DNA from: Monomorium pharaonis
Lineage: Eukaryota > Arthropoda > Insecta > Hymenoptera > Formicidae
Assembly: GCF_013373865.1 (NCBI RefSeq)
Contig: NC_050473.1
Location: 16,345,597 to 16,409,596 of the forward strand
Reading direction: 5' to 3'
Length of the DNA: 64,000 nt
Position numbers and translations under genes: made by a program. The notes beneath the pieces are model-generated. The model searched no databases, was not told the DNA's origin, and worked only from the letters and a program-made list of their open reading frames with translations. Positions 11,316 through 24,200 of the stretch are shown in pieces (within the stretch, counting starts at the first letter, position 1; the number at the start of each line of letters is the position of its first letter).

Positions 11316-14300
11316 CTGCGAAACAAGCGTAAAAAAAAAAAAAAAACGGTCGTGACTCGCGTGGGAGGGCCCGTACTTTTCTAGAAATAACGAGCGAGCG
11401 CTTCAATCTTGGAATATATATCGCGCTGGATTGTACATTAATAGCGTGACCTTAAAGAAAAAAAATAGCAGATAAGTTCTCGAGTATAAATTTAAACGTA
11501 AAAGAATCAGCGTAATTTGAAAAGGGGAGGAGAAAGGACTAGATCTCTCCTTCTCGATAAAACGGTCGATATCTGGACGAAGGAGAAAGAATTCTGCTGC
11601 CGCGGCAAAACCGTTTGCTGCTGCTGCTGCTGCACATTCGACGTGAGAGTGACCAATTTTACTAACCAATTATTCGATATTGCAATAAAACCTGTGTTTT
11701 GTTGGTAAAATAAAAGGGTCTTATTGCGCACGTATGTGTGTGTGTGTGTGTGTGTGTAAATTTGTTCGCGGAAAACAAATTTGTTATTAAAGCAAATTTA
11801 ATTTGTTACCGAAACAAAATAGTCTGTTTTGAACGAATGTATTTTACTATTAATATGCGTTTAACTGTTTTACATTCGCGCTCGGCAAAATTAACAAACA
11901 TGAACATTAACATTCGCGATGATGCAAGGAGCGATTTATCAATTCTATATGCTGTTTACGTTAAAGTGGCCGTGCGATTTTATTGGCTTATCCCGATGAT
12001 GGGGCCGATACTTGCGAGATAAGCGCGCGCGTTATCGATCCGAACGCGAATGTCAAGTTAGTTTTGGACCATCGACAATGCGCGCACATCACAATTCGAT
12101 AATTAAGCGGCAATCAGCCACATCGAATTAGTGCGTAACGATGGGAACGCGCGCGCTTCGGCGCGTTTTCTTTTTAGATTCCAGCAAATCGATTTCCATT
12201 AAACGGCAAATTTCGTATCGGCAATTTGCGCCGCGAGAGACGTTTTATTCGCGCGCGCGCGCGTACGTGGATGCATTACAGCTCTTTAACATTACATGAG
12301 ATGAAAATCTACACGAGGTGGAATCATCGTGCAAATTTCAAGGGATAAAACCGGCAATAATTCCTACGAGTGGCTCTGTTCTTAATGCCTCGAGTGCGAG
12401 GGAGATATATCGAATAACCTACCGGAATCCGGAAAAATATTCCTGCATTAATTATGCGCGCGTTCCCCATTACGCCGTTGTAATTATTTGTATTGTATAT
12501 CTAAATTCCGCCGGACGTGCGGGGCACACTCGCCGTCGGAATTAACGGCTGGCGACGTCGCGCGCAAAACGTCACGATTTCCTAACATATATCTGTATAT
12601 CCTCGACCGGCAAAGAACATTCGTCCTCATCAGGATGGACTGATGGCGACATCAACAGCAGCGCGTATACCGGGAAGGCAGCGTCCTTCGTCGCAACCAA
12701 CGTGTCCGGTAAACGAGATTCGCTTTTTCTGTGTACTTATTGGATCACGGAGGAAACGCAGGCAGCTTTCGGAAGCAAAGATTAAGAGGAAGGCGGAGAG
12801 AATCGGGTCCGCGGACGGGGATGGCCAAGCTCTTTAGAATTCAGAAAACGCTTCGGTTCGTTAGCCAACGAACGGTCTTCTCACCGCTACGTGTTTGTGT
12901 ATGTGTGTGTGTATACATATATATATGTATGTATATAGATATACACATATACATATATGTAGGGACACACATGCATACACGTGACGCTCATACACGCGCG
13001 CGCGAAGCGTACACGATTGAGAACGCTGAAAGCGGACATGCGAACGCGATTGTCTGTGAGTCCGTCATCCTCGAAAGCTCCCGCTCCAACCCGCGCGCGC
13101 GCGCGCTTTTGCGTTGCTATACCGTTAAGAGGGAATGGAGTATTTGCCACCCCTGTGAGAATAGTTGGAAGCTACTTGGACGGGGCCTGGCGCAATGTCT
13201 GGGAACGTTTGAGGGGCTTCGAGAGATACACTTTCCGATACGCGGCAGTGGTTGATGGAAGTGGTGATGGTGGTGGTAGTGGTACGCAGCCAGGATTCGA
13301 GATGAGCTTTGCCGGTCGCGGGATCCGCGTGTATACACACGCACGCGGGACGACGATATATATACGGTTGCCACACGTTTGCGTTACCACACGGCGGATT
13401 CGTGCGCGAGCCGGCATGAATAACCCATGAGGATGGAAATTAAAGACGATAAATGCACCTGAAATGAGGCACCGGCGAGGAAAGAGACTTGGGCTTTATG
13501 GGATTTTAATTCAAGGTCCGGACGATACGCGGGAAGGCGCGTTCGCGGTGCACGGCACGCCGGTGGCCGCGTTTTCTCAAAAGCATCACCGAAACTCGTA
13601 ATTACATACGGGAAGTTTTGACGGAGGTCGTTGATTAGTAATGTCGACGCGCGATTTGGCGCCGCCCTTCGTCGTCGATGTGTAGATTAATATTTGATCA
13701 GGCCGATGTGTCTCGCGTTTGATTACAGAAATGTCACAACAACAAGCCCGCGATTCCGTGACTACCTAAATCCGAAATAGATTTAATCGATCGTCAGAAT
13801 TCGAAATCTCTGTCCCCAAAATTGTTCGACTAATGAAATGTTTGTTAAATAGCGCTGTCAGGAGAGTCGTGTGCATCGCTCTAATTAATATTCTGTTGTT
13901 CAATAATAATGAAAAGGACAATACGACTGGACGGTAACTAGTAATAAGTAACTTAAATTTATGATATCACAACTGGTAAGAAAAGCTGCATAAAAATATA
14001 AAATAAAAGCGTAAATAGAATAATAATAATAGAACTTAAAGATTAAAAAAATTAAAAATAAACACGTTGCTTTGACCTACATTAAAAAATATTTAAAGTT
14101 TGCCAGAAATATTTTAAGTTTGCTAAAAATATTTTGTGGTTGATTCATACGCGCATTCGAAGACGAGCAGATGTATTTACCGACGTGTATACTTAACTCC
14201 ATCAATTCGGTCCAATTAAGAACCCCAGCTCCTGAACGTTTCGAAATTCTTTCCACGACGGTCGTTAACGCTTTATTAGCTCACCTCGTTATTATTTTGC

Positions 14301-17300
14301 CTCTGACGTTAAGATTGCGTAATGAGGGCAGGAGAGGGACAGAGAGAGAAAGTGAGCTAATCACGACGGGGGAAACACTATCGACATAATGCAATCTACA
14401 TACATTAAGACCAATAATAATAACTGGAAATTACACATGGGAAGGATACAGCGAAGGTATTCCCAAGAATAAACTTTCTCGAGCGCGGCTTTATCGGGAC
14501 TGTGCCATTTTGTCTGTGAAGGTGTATTCGTATCGCACGGCGAATATTCGTTTAATCAGATTCTAAGTAATTGACGAAACACGCTTATCTATAAGCGTAC
14601 CGCTCGCAAATGGAATCAAGGGTACGAGATCGCTGCTCCGGAATAATAATATCGTTAGACTCTCGAGTGGGGCTTTAAAAACAATCGTAAAACTCACCGG
14701 TGGTGTACATAGCTACTCCTTTGAGCGTGACCGGCTCGAGAACAACGGGGTCGCTCCGACCCTTCGCGTTGACGGCATAAAGATGAAGCCTGTAATTCCG
14801 TCCGGGCTCTAAGCCGGGGACTTCGAAAACTGGACCGGATGAGCCGGATCTATCGGTGTGGTTCAGGTAGATGGTATTGACATGATAAACGTTCTCCTCG
14901 CTGTAGACCTCTAGCTCGTAATTAGTCAAGGGCAAACCACCGTCGAATCCCTCGGAGCACCTGACGATCAGCCAGTCCGCGTCCCTCGAGTCGGTGGCTT
15001 TAAAGTCTTCGTGACCTGTTTCACACGGACGCACACATGCACGAGGCGGTTAAGCTCCCTCCCGGAGGAAGAAAAACACTCGGACTCGCCAGACCTAATT
15101 GCTTCCCGGCGCGAGCGTCGTCGCGGCAAAGCACACTCGATAGCGTCGATTAGGGGGGGGGGGGGAGGGTCAGACCGAATTAATTGGATAATAGTCTTGG
15201 CTGGACTTGCATAATAAGTATATAACATCTATACCGCGGGAGACTGTAATTACTGACTCAGTGTTGAACAGGAATTGCTATTCTAAACAACTATGAATCT
15301 TCGGCCCGCGATTGTAAATCTGAACGAATGTGAAAGGCGACTTTTAAAATGAGTTATGACAGAATGCTGCATTGTTTGTTGAAAACTGAATCGTAATTTA
15401 GTTAAAATTAAAACGAATGAAATGTCTCCTAGCTTTTTATTTGTTTTACCCGCAAGAAAGAATGAAAGAAAATGCTAAATATATTTTCTAAAAATTTAAA
15501 TAACGATTTTGCCCACGAAGAGCCTCGCGTAAATTATCTAATCTAATTATGAGAAATAGACGATCCTGTCCGATGGTGGTATTGCTGATCGATAAAAACT
15601 AACTTCACGGACGTTTTCACGGTTATCGCCTCTTTTAAGGGGAAACAAGGAAACAAGCTGTTGAACGCAACAAGGGCGTCGACCATAAGGCGTCAGCCGC
15701 GATGATGGCCGGGTGTAATGGCGCCGTTAGCAGGTCGTTGCGAGGGTTCTCGGGACCCTCGTGTTTCGCTTACCCATTCGGTATGCGTAGGGTCCGGTCG
15801 ACTGGAGGGCCGTGCAGTTCTGCAGGGGATAGGGTTTCCCGGCGACGATGATCTGAAAGAGACAGGGCGTCCTCTGCACCCCTATCCGATTTCTCGCCCA
15901 GCAGGCGACAGTACCGTAGTCCATGTCGTTCTCCGGTGTGTAATTCAGTCTGGAACCGTGCCAGTGAGTCGTGATCAGGCTAAGCGGTTTGACCTGCGCG
16001 TACCTCGTGGCCGGTACGCTCATCAACTCCCCGGAGTTGTTGAACGTCCAGTGGAAGGTCGTGGGCGGCGGTTTCGACTGTACGCCGCAGACCAGCGAGA
16101 TCGTTTCGTGCTTCAAGGCGCCGACCACTTGGGTGGAAGAGCCGTCCTTGCAGATCGGTGCGTCTGAAAATACGAGGGCGCCGGCTGGTAGATTCAATTT
16201 ACCACGGCGCACGCTCTCGCGGACGTCACAGTGGGAAAAATAAGAGCTCGGGCGGTTTTTCGATTTCCATTCCTTACAACAAACGTCGATAATTGGCGCT
16301 TCTATGTAAACGCGATTTACCAGTGCCCGATTCAATATCGACAATGTTGCCATAAGAAAGTGAATGTATTAATAAAATTAGAATAACGATGTCGTTATGC
16401 TGGAAAGGCTCGAGAGATGATGAATTAAAAACACTTCTGCTGAGCTCGGATATCAGCCAGCGCGTATCGATTCGGATATATAAAAAGGGATGTACTCACA
16501 CATCACTTCTAGGGTTACCGGTCGGCTCATGGATTTTCCTTCGACATTGGCTGCCATGCAGGAATATTCCCCGGCGGAGCTTTTCGTCACGCTCTGCAAT
16601 ACCAGGGATTGCCCACCGGGAAGAATAATCCCCGCGGTGGCGTTCTGATGCAATTCCTTGCCGTCTTTGAACCAAAGTAGCTTGTAAGACTTTGGATTGG
16701 CTCGTACGTCGCACTCAAAGTAGACGTCGTCGCCCTCGTTTATATCGTTCGCCTTCAAACTGGAACCCAACTTAATACTCACCACCGGTGTGTCTGAAAG
16801 CATCGGTAGCTAAAAGTACCTCTCATTGATTCCTTGTAATTTTTTACACGATCAAAAATTAGAAAAAGAAGTGCAATTAAAAGAAGTGTCGTGAGAAAAA
16901 ATGAAATATTAATTTTTCGAATTTTCGAACTTTAGGTAGAAGTTTTGATTTTTAAAAGTTACGATTTAACTTAAAGTAACTCGGGGATAAGTGACGAGAG
17001 AGTGGAGATAACGACTTACAATACACCAGTAAATGCCATTTGTCCTCCAAGGCACTGTTAGGCACCGCGGGATTTTCCGCTCTGCACGTCAGAAATTTCC
17101 CATCGTCCTCGATGGTCGGCACGTAGCTCAGCACACTTCTCGTGACGTTCGGACTGTCTGCGAACTACGAAGAACTCAGAATCTATGCCATCGCGCGACA
17201 TAGACGCAAAGTCCGGTACGTCAAAAACGGCCATCGTCCGTTCGCGGATGATATACTCACATTTCTAGCCATGTGCTTGACTTGATGCGTCCCTTTCCAC

Positions 17301-18240
17301 CAGGTGATCACCGCCTCCGGTCTCGAACCCGAACTGACACACTCGATCTCGTAAGTTCTTAATGCCGACAAATGAAATCTCTTATTCGTAATGTTGACCA
17401 CGAGCGGCTTCACTGCGATGAAGAATTATGCGGTAATGAGTTTGGTATAATATATCCATCACGATATTTTAATTTTCCACTCCATTTACGTTATGCATCA
17501 TCAATTTATTAATTTTAATTAGCTTCAGGTAAAATTATGCAACGGGAAATAATTTAATTAAAAGTAAACAGTAAAAAATAGAGTAAATTATTTAAATTTC
17601 TTCCTTTAAGCTAAATTTAATATAATTATAACAACGAGGAAGGGAAGGAGGGGAAGAGATGAGGCAAGGAATTGTTCTAAAAATTACTACAATTCGTACT
17701 TTAGTTTTGGTAAAAATTTCGTTGAAACAATATGTACGAAATATTCCAATTCCACTCACGGTTCACATCCAAAATGACCTCGGAGGTCAGCGGCGTCATA
17801 AGCTGAGTGTTGCTCGCCTTGCAAATTAGCCTCGTCCTCAGAAAGTCCCTGGTGACTCTCGGGATATCCAGACGATTTATCGTTATATCATTGTGCTCCT
17901 GCGTATACGTATCGTCCAGGACTTTGTCGTTGAAATACCATGTAACTCTCGGCGGAGGTGAACCACCGATCACCTCGCACAACAGGGACATCTCACTTCC
18001 CTCGTTAAACGGTTGCAGTATTTTAGCCAGGCTTCTGCTAGCGCCGGTATATATCAACGGCTTTTTCGGCGGCACTGTCAGCAAATTGAATTCCGATTCG
18101 TAGGAATTTATTTCATATGACATATCGGCACACGAAACGTGTCCGTTATATCGAATCATGTTTCCTTTGTTATAATTTCCTAATAAGATCAATTTCATTC
18201 GTCATAAATTTATACCGATACATGGTTTCTATACCGCCAG

Positions 18241-18272
<32 letters not shown>

Positions 18273-21200
18273 TTTAACTGTTTTAACTCTCGACAGACAG
18301 AAATTGAATTGAATGTGTGTTAAAATATCCGAATCTACGTGCAATAATGTTATCAAATTTTGTAGTGCGAAATGACGCTTGCGGCATGCTTATTTTTTTC
18401 TGCTAATGACTTTAGATTAGCACTTGTTGAGCTAAAGCTATAATATCGAATTAATTGATACAAAATTATATTGCTAAAACTACATCGACTTATCGCATCA
18501 AATTACAATGATCCGGCTGTTTGTTCCTGTTGGAACTGATCCAATCGCATCTCTCTCTCGATCTTCGTAACTTTATTTCGTCTCATAGCTTTGTTTCCAC
18601 ATGATTATCCAATACCCGTTGCGCGCGCGGAAGGTTGGGGCCGAGCGAATCAAACTATCTCTTCGATTTACTACTGTTTTCCGTGGTTTACGCACCACCC
18701 GCGTAAATCTCACCAACGGTTATAATACAAAACGAATAAATCACGAATGAATGGAGAGATAGCTGCCCATATGCGCCGCCTGATTAAAATCCCATAAAGC
18801 ACAATCTGTCGGCCAACGTCGCTCGGTAGGCCACAATTTTGCGTTATAATGTATCACGTTCCATCGCGTAACAGATAATTGGAATAATAATGAAAAATTA
18901 ATTCTTAAAGATAGTTTCCGGACCAGTCAAGATAATTTCTAAATTATTTGTAATTTTACTTTTTTTAAATTATTAATTTTATCTTCTATTTGTAGAAATT
19001 TTATGCCGAAGCTTTTCTAAAAGAATTATTTAACAAATATTGTCTTGTACTAAATTCGTGTACAGCATATGTTGAATTATCAACAATGGATTCAGTTAAC
19101 TGTAATTATTAGTCTCAATTTTTTTACAGTTCTCTTTATATTTACTTTTTTTAAATTATTTTATATAACTTCAAATTACATTTAGAGTGTTTTTCTAATA
19201 TTTGCATAAACGCGTCGCGCAATAAATTTTATCAGTCTTCAATCTTGATGTATATTTGTCACCGACGGAATATTTTAATTTTTATAAATAACGTATCGCA
19301 TTTGTAATTTAATTGCTCTATAAATATTGTGAACTCATTTTAATTTGGATTTAGAAATCTAAAATAGTTTAATAAAATTTGATTGAAATATAAAATTATC
19401 ATAATAGTTGACGAAAATGTTTTTAAATTTATTTATATCTATAATGTATAATCATCACTTACATAGAATCGTATATGTAAAGATAGATATTCTTGGTTTT
19501 CACATTTGGAACTCACCTATGACCGTAAGATTAATCTTCTGATTCTTCGTGGGACTATTCTTAAAATCCACTCTGCATCTGTATACACCACCGTCCGTAG
19601 ACTCCAAAGGATCTATCTCCAGCTCGGCGGGCTTTACGTCCGTCTTCATAACCGCCCTTTCAGCGAACACGTACGGATCCGACCAAAGCCTTGCCTGTGC
19701 TATCTGCCTCCCCCGAGCATCCATGCTGTATATCGGTTCGCCGTCCTTTTCATCTTTGTACCAAAATACCATGATGACCGTCTCGTCTTTAACCGGTGGA
19801 TCGATGTCGCAAGGTATCTGAGCTTTGAAACCGGCCACTGCGCTAACGTCTGATATAGGCACTGAAAAGTACGACAGAGTTATCCTTACGGAAAGGATAT
19901 TCTTCGTATTATATTTTTGTATTTTACACGTACACATACGCACATGTATGTATATATATATATATATATATATGTATATACATTTTTTAAGCATATAGAG
20001 GTTGGACAAAATAATGCGAGTACCTAAGAAATATATACTATTTTTCTAATAATAAAAAATTAATCTACCATTTGTCCTTAATACAGATTTTATCTTTGTT
20101 TGAAGAGAATGAGATACGTGCTTGAACGCTCACTGATGAAATATTGTGCTACTGTTTTAGCAAATCATCTTTCAATTGGTTGTATAAATGATGTTGGAGA
20201 AAGAGGTTTTTTTCCAACTGTATAATTGCCTGACTTAAGTATCATCGAGTCATCGTGAGCAAATTTGAAAGTCGCGCAGAGTATACATCTTAAAATCCAC
20301 TCATATATTTTAATATATGTCTGAGATAAATTTTCCGCAAGTCTTTTCTAACTCTGCATAATTTGATTAATTCATAGTCTTTAAGAATGAAACTGATCTT
20401 ATTACGTTAACTCGGCAAACTATTCTTTCCGATCTTGCATTAATAACGAGTATTATCTTTAACGAGTTCAGACGCGTTATTCCCGGTATTCTCACCATTA
20501 GCTATGCGGTTGCGACGCATTGTAGACACCGTACGCGTACGACATGACAATTCTCGAGGAGAGAAACACGCGCATTCTCAGGCGATCGCAACCTCGTTGC
20601 GTTTCTGCGGTTACGCAAACGGGTCCCGTACCCGGTAACAACGGCAGACCCGTACGTTTTCTCACTGAGACCGCAAATTTGGGTGGAGTTTTAGTCAGTC
20701 ACCGTCGGCGCCGATCGAATTACTGCAAATTGGCCGAACGTTGTCCCGGGATCGAAACCGGGAAGTACCAGAGACAGAGAAAGCTGGCGTGCGTGCGGTC
20801 GTGCATAGAAACGAAACGCGCGAGCCGCGCGTTCGCCGAACGGGGCTGCACGTTCGGGTGAACCCAATTAATCGGTCTACTTGCCGATTTATAACGGCGC
20901 GGCTGGCGCGCCGACCGATGGGGTGCGATTTTATTGGCTTTCATAGCCGTCTCATCTATCGTGGCCTGGCCTTGGTCTAACGCCCAACCAGTGTCCGGCC
21001 ACGGTGGTCTCATTATCTTTCCCCTCGTTGACCTTAAATGTTAACGGCTACACCGAGAGAAAGTTGCCTTCGAAACGGCCAGCATCCGTCGCCACCGCCG
21101 GAGATTAATTGAGCGCGCACGCGGCTGACGTGTATCGGCTTTTTCCACTGCGAGTCTCGACGTCGGACGCGAGAAGAAAAACGTAGGCTAGGATAGCCGG

Positions 21201-24200
21201 CGCATAATCTATCAGTTTTTCTTTTTTTTTCTCTCTTTGGGAACGTTAAATCTGATTTGATGATCGCGAAGAAGACAAAAAAGAATCCTTATTACGCGAT
21301 ATAATAATTCGAATTTTTGATGTTGATGTTACTACGGTTGCTATCGAGTGCAAATATTTGAAATTTCTTAATAAAATCCTTAAATTTATTCTCTTAAGTA
21401 AGATCTCGTTATTTTAATATCAATAGAGAGTGCGCCCGACGATTCTCTCGCGTAACGACGACCCAGATTTTGCACGCATTCAAATTCGGCGTTGACGTGA
21501 GCTCTGAGAAGGATTCATCACGGACGATGGCGGTGTTAATGATACGGTGTAATTAATGCCAGGTGATGAATGGCCGTACGCACGAAGTAACTCGTTAACA
21601 AACGGCAACGAGCATGTGGCGTCGCTTTCGCACCTTTGCGCTCCACTGATACGTGTCTCTGAACTGAATATTCACACGTTGACGCGTTTGCATATCCGTG
21701 CCCCGTTGAAGTTACGTCCGGGTGAAAATTGCGCGAGATAGCCTACGGATTGCGTTATAGAATGCGTCACGCAAACATTTACGAAGAGCAAACCAAGATA
21801 CGTAGAATTATAACGTTTCGCGCGCGCGCGAGACATTATAATTCTCCCGTGATTGCGCCGAGCGGGTTTCATGAAAAATTATTAAAAGCGAGGTGGCAAG
21901 ATCAATATTTAGAAGCCGCGCGCGGAATCCGCGACCGTTTTAACGACCGGACGTTACGAGTATAATCGGTCGCGAACGTGCCGATTAAATGTTGCGAAAG
22001 GCGAAACGAGTGGGAGGAGGGGGGGAGGGGGAGGGGGTCGTTAATGCCGCAATTAAAATGTTAATAGCGCCGGCGAGTCCTATTACCTCGTTAAACCCCT
22101 CTCCATGAACCTCGCAAATTGATGACTTAGACAATGAACCATTCGACAGACTCGACGGCTTATGTATTCCGTATGCGTACACACGCTCACGTCCGGCGCG
22201 CGCACGCGATCGTGCTCCCGCACGCGCCGTATTGCGCGCGTGTGTGTTGCGTTTACTTGAGAGCGTGGCGAATATCCGTTTCTCTCGGGTTAACGCAGGA
22301 CGCATACGTAGGTATTCGCCGACAGGACGATCCCGGAGTAATTATTCAAAGCAAACACGAACGCCGCCGTCGTGGAACGGTAATACGTCGCATTACCCGC
22401 GCCCGTGCACACACACACACACACGCATATATACATTGCACATTACAGATTTAAACATGCCATGAAGGGTGAATGTAAAATATCACATTGATTGGCGGCA
22501 CATTGATCGATCGAGGTTATTAACATCGATCCATTAATACAAATATAAAGTTAGCAAAATTTTGATGTATGTATGCGTGTTCATTATTATGTGCTTTCGA
22601 AACAGTTTTAAGGAAACAAAGAAAGAACAAAAAAATATAATTTAAATGTTATTGCACAATTTTTATTATTTTATATTATTACACATTACGTATATTTATA
22701 TTGGTACAGTGGTCAAAGTGCAACGAGATGTAATTTCAGCAGCGAGATTCCGTTTTGTTATTTTTCATGAAATATAATATATCGCATATAATATATCGTT
22801 CCTTGATTCCTTTTTACGAGCTCGCATCACGGCAGACGTTTTTTTCCTTCACCCTCGACTGATGTTTTCTAATAGGCAAAAATTCAATTTGTACCGCAGC
22901 CATTTGCTGCAGCTTGAAAGTGCGAGCCTTGTAATTTCGTCAAAGCACCGCTGTAAACATCGCAAACGTGGATGCGACTTGTTTTCTGTAGATTCACCGG
23001 GATCGCTGGCAAACCGAGGAGAGTTCCAGCCAAACATACGGAAGGTAGAAACCCGGCACACGTCCGGGAAGCAATAAAAAGAAGGTGCAGCGTGGATAGC
23101 GATTGAGAGACGAACGGGCGGGCGGAAATTGTATTTCGCATATTTTCATACACTTGTATCACGCCGAATGCGGGCAGAATGAAATTTCCGCGGTGCGGTG
23201 CGTACTTTTTAAACGATTATTCGCCGCCGACGAAAGTCGAACGTGCACGTCTTGAGGACGGAAATTATCAAGCTGAAGCTATCAATCTTCAAACTAACAA
23301 TCGCGCCATTGCCGTATTCTCTCGGATCCACAAAGGACGAATGGTCGGTACTTTCGCGCACGAGCGCCGCGCGCGCGAGCGCCTCCGGTCGTGCAAATAC
23401 GACGTACAACTTTCTTGCCAAGGTAAAGAATGCACTGTGAAAACTTTGACAAAATGCTCTTTACGTACTTTCCCAGTCGCCGCGAAAGGGGGAAAAGATG
23501 GAAACAGGACATTGAACGAATATTCCATTTCTCAATAGGGAATCGTCTGGTACCCTCCTTTATCCCGAGCACGCTCCTTTATCCCAACTTGACCCAGTTT
23601 CCGCTTATAAACGATACGCAAGCGCGCGGTAGGTGAGCTTTAATGTGTAGAAAAAGCGACAGATCTTAATTTATTTACGGACATTCAGCGGAGTACAAAT
23701 CCTGTTTGCGATCTGGTTTATCAATTATGAAAAGATTTGAAACCACCAATTGACGTTTGTCTTACTTTCCCGATTTAATGTTTTTTTTTAAGGGAAAAAA
23801 ATGGTTATCTCTTATAAAAGTTTGATGTCTTATAAGTCATATGTAGACAGTAATTCCTATTGTAATTCTGAAATTTTTCCATACGCGACTTCGTTAGAGG
23901 GGAGACGTACGTATTTTCGTATGCGTAACACGACGGAGGCGCGCTAATGAACATGACGATCAAACTCATTAAGAAGCCATAAATTTCGCTTGTCTATGGC
24001 GATTATTATCACCGGCCTGTTTAACTTCGTAACGTCGGTAACTCGTCCGGAGCCGCGCGTGTAAACATCGGGGCGGTGTGCAAACGTGGTGCCAGCTCCT
24101 TTACCGTCGCATCCGGGAAAACGGCGTCACACCGCGCAACCCCCCCTTCGTCGCTCTTCCATCCTCCCCCGTCATCCCCCGAAACCAACCACCGACTGAA

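Larger units (their letters stand above)
11316..14697 (-). other. Side-like intron 8 (3.4 kb)
   Basis: GT-AG intron between the FN3 and TM exons. It contains a TG tract at 11735-11757, a GC tract near 12250, an alternating purine-pyrimidine run at 12891-12960, and an 18-bp string (11972-11989) repeated exactly at 20923-20940. Nothing coding is visible. Confidence 0.75.

Noticed and set aside
20735..20775. tRNA-like T arm (CCCGG ... CCGGG around TTCGAT on the minus strand)
   Set aside because: The loop has an extra base, and no A box, anticodon arm or acceptor stem can be built around it.
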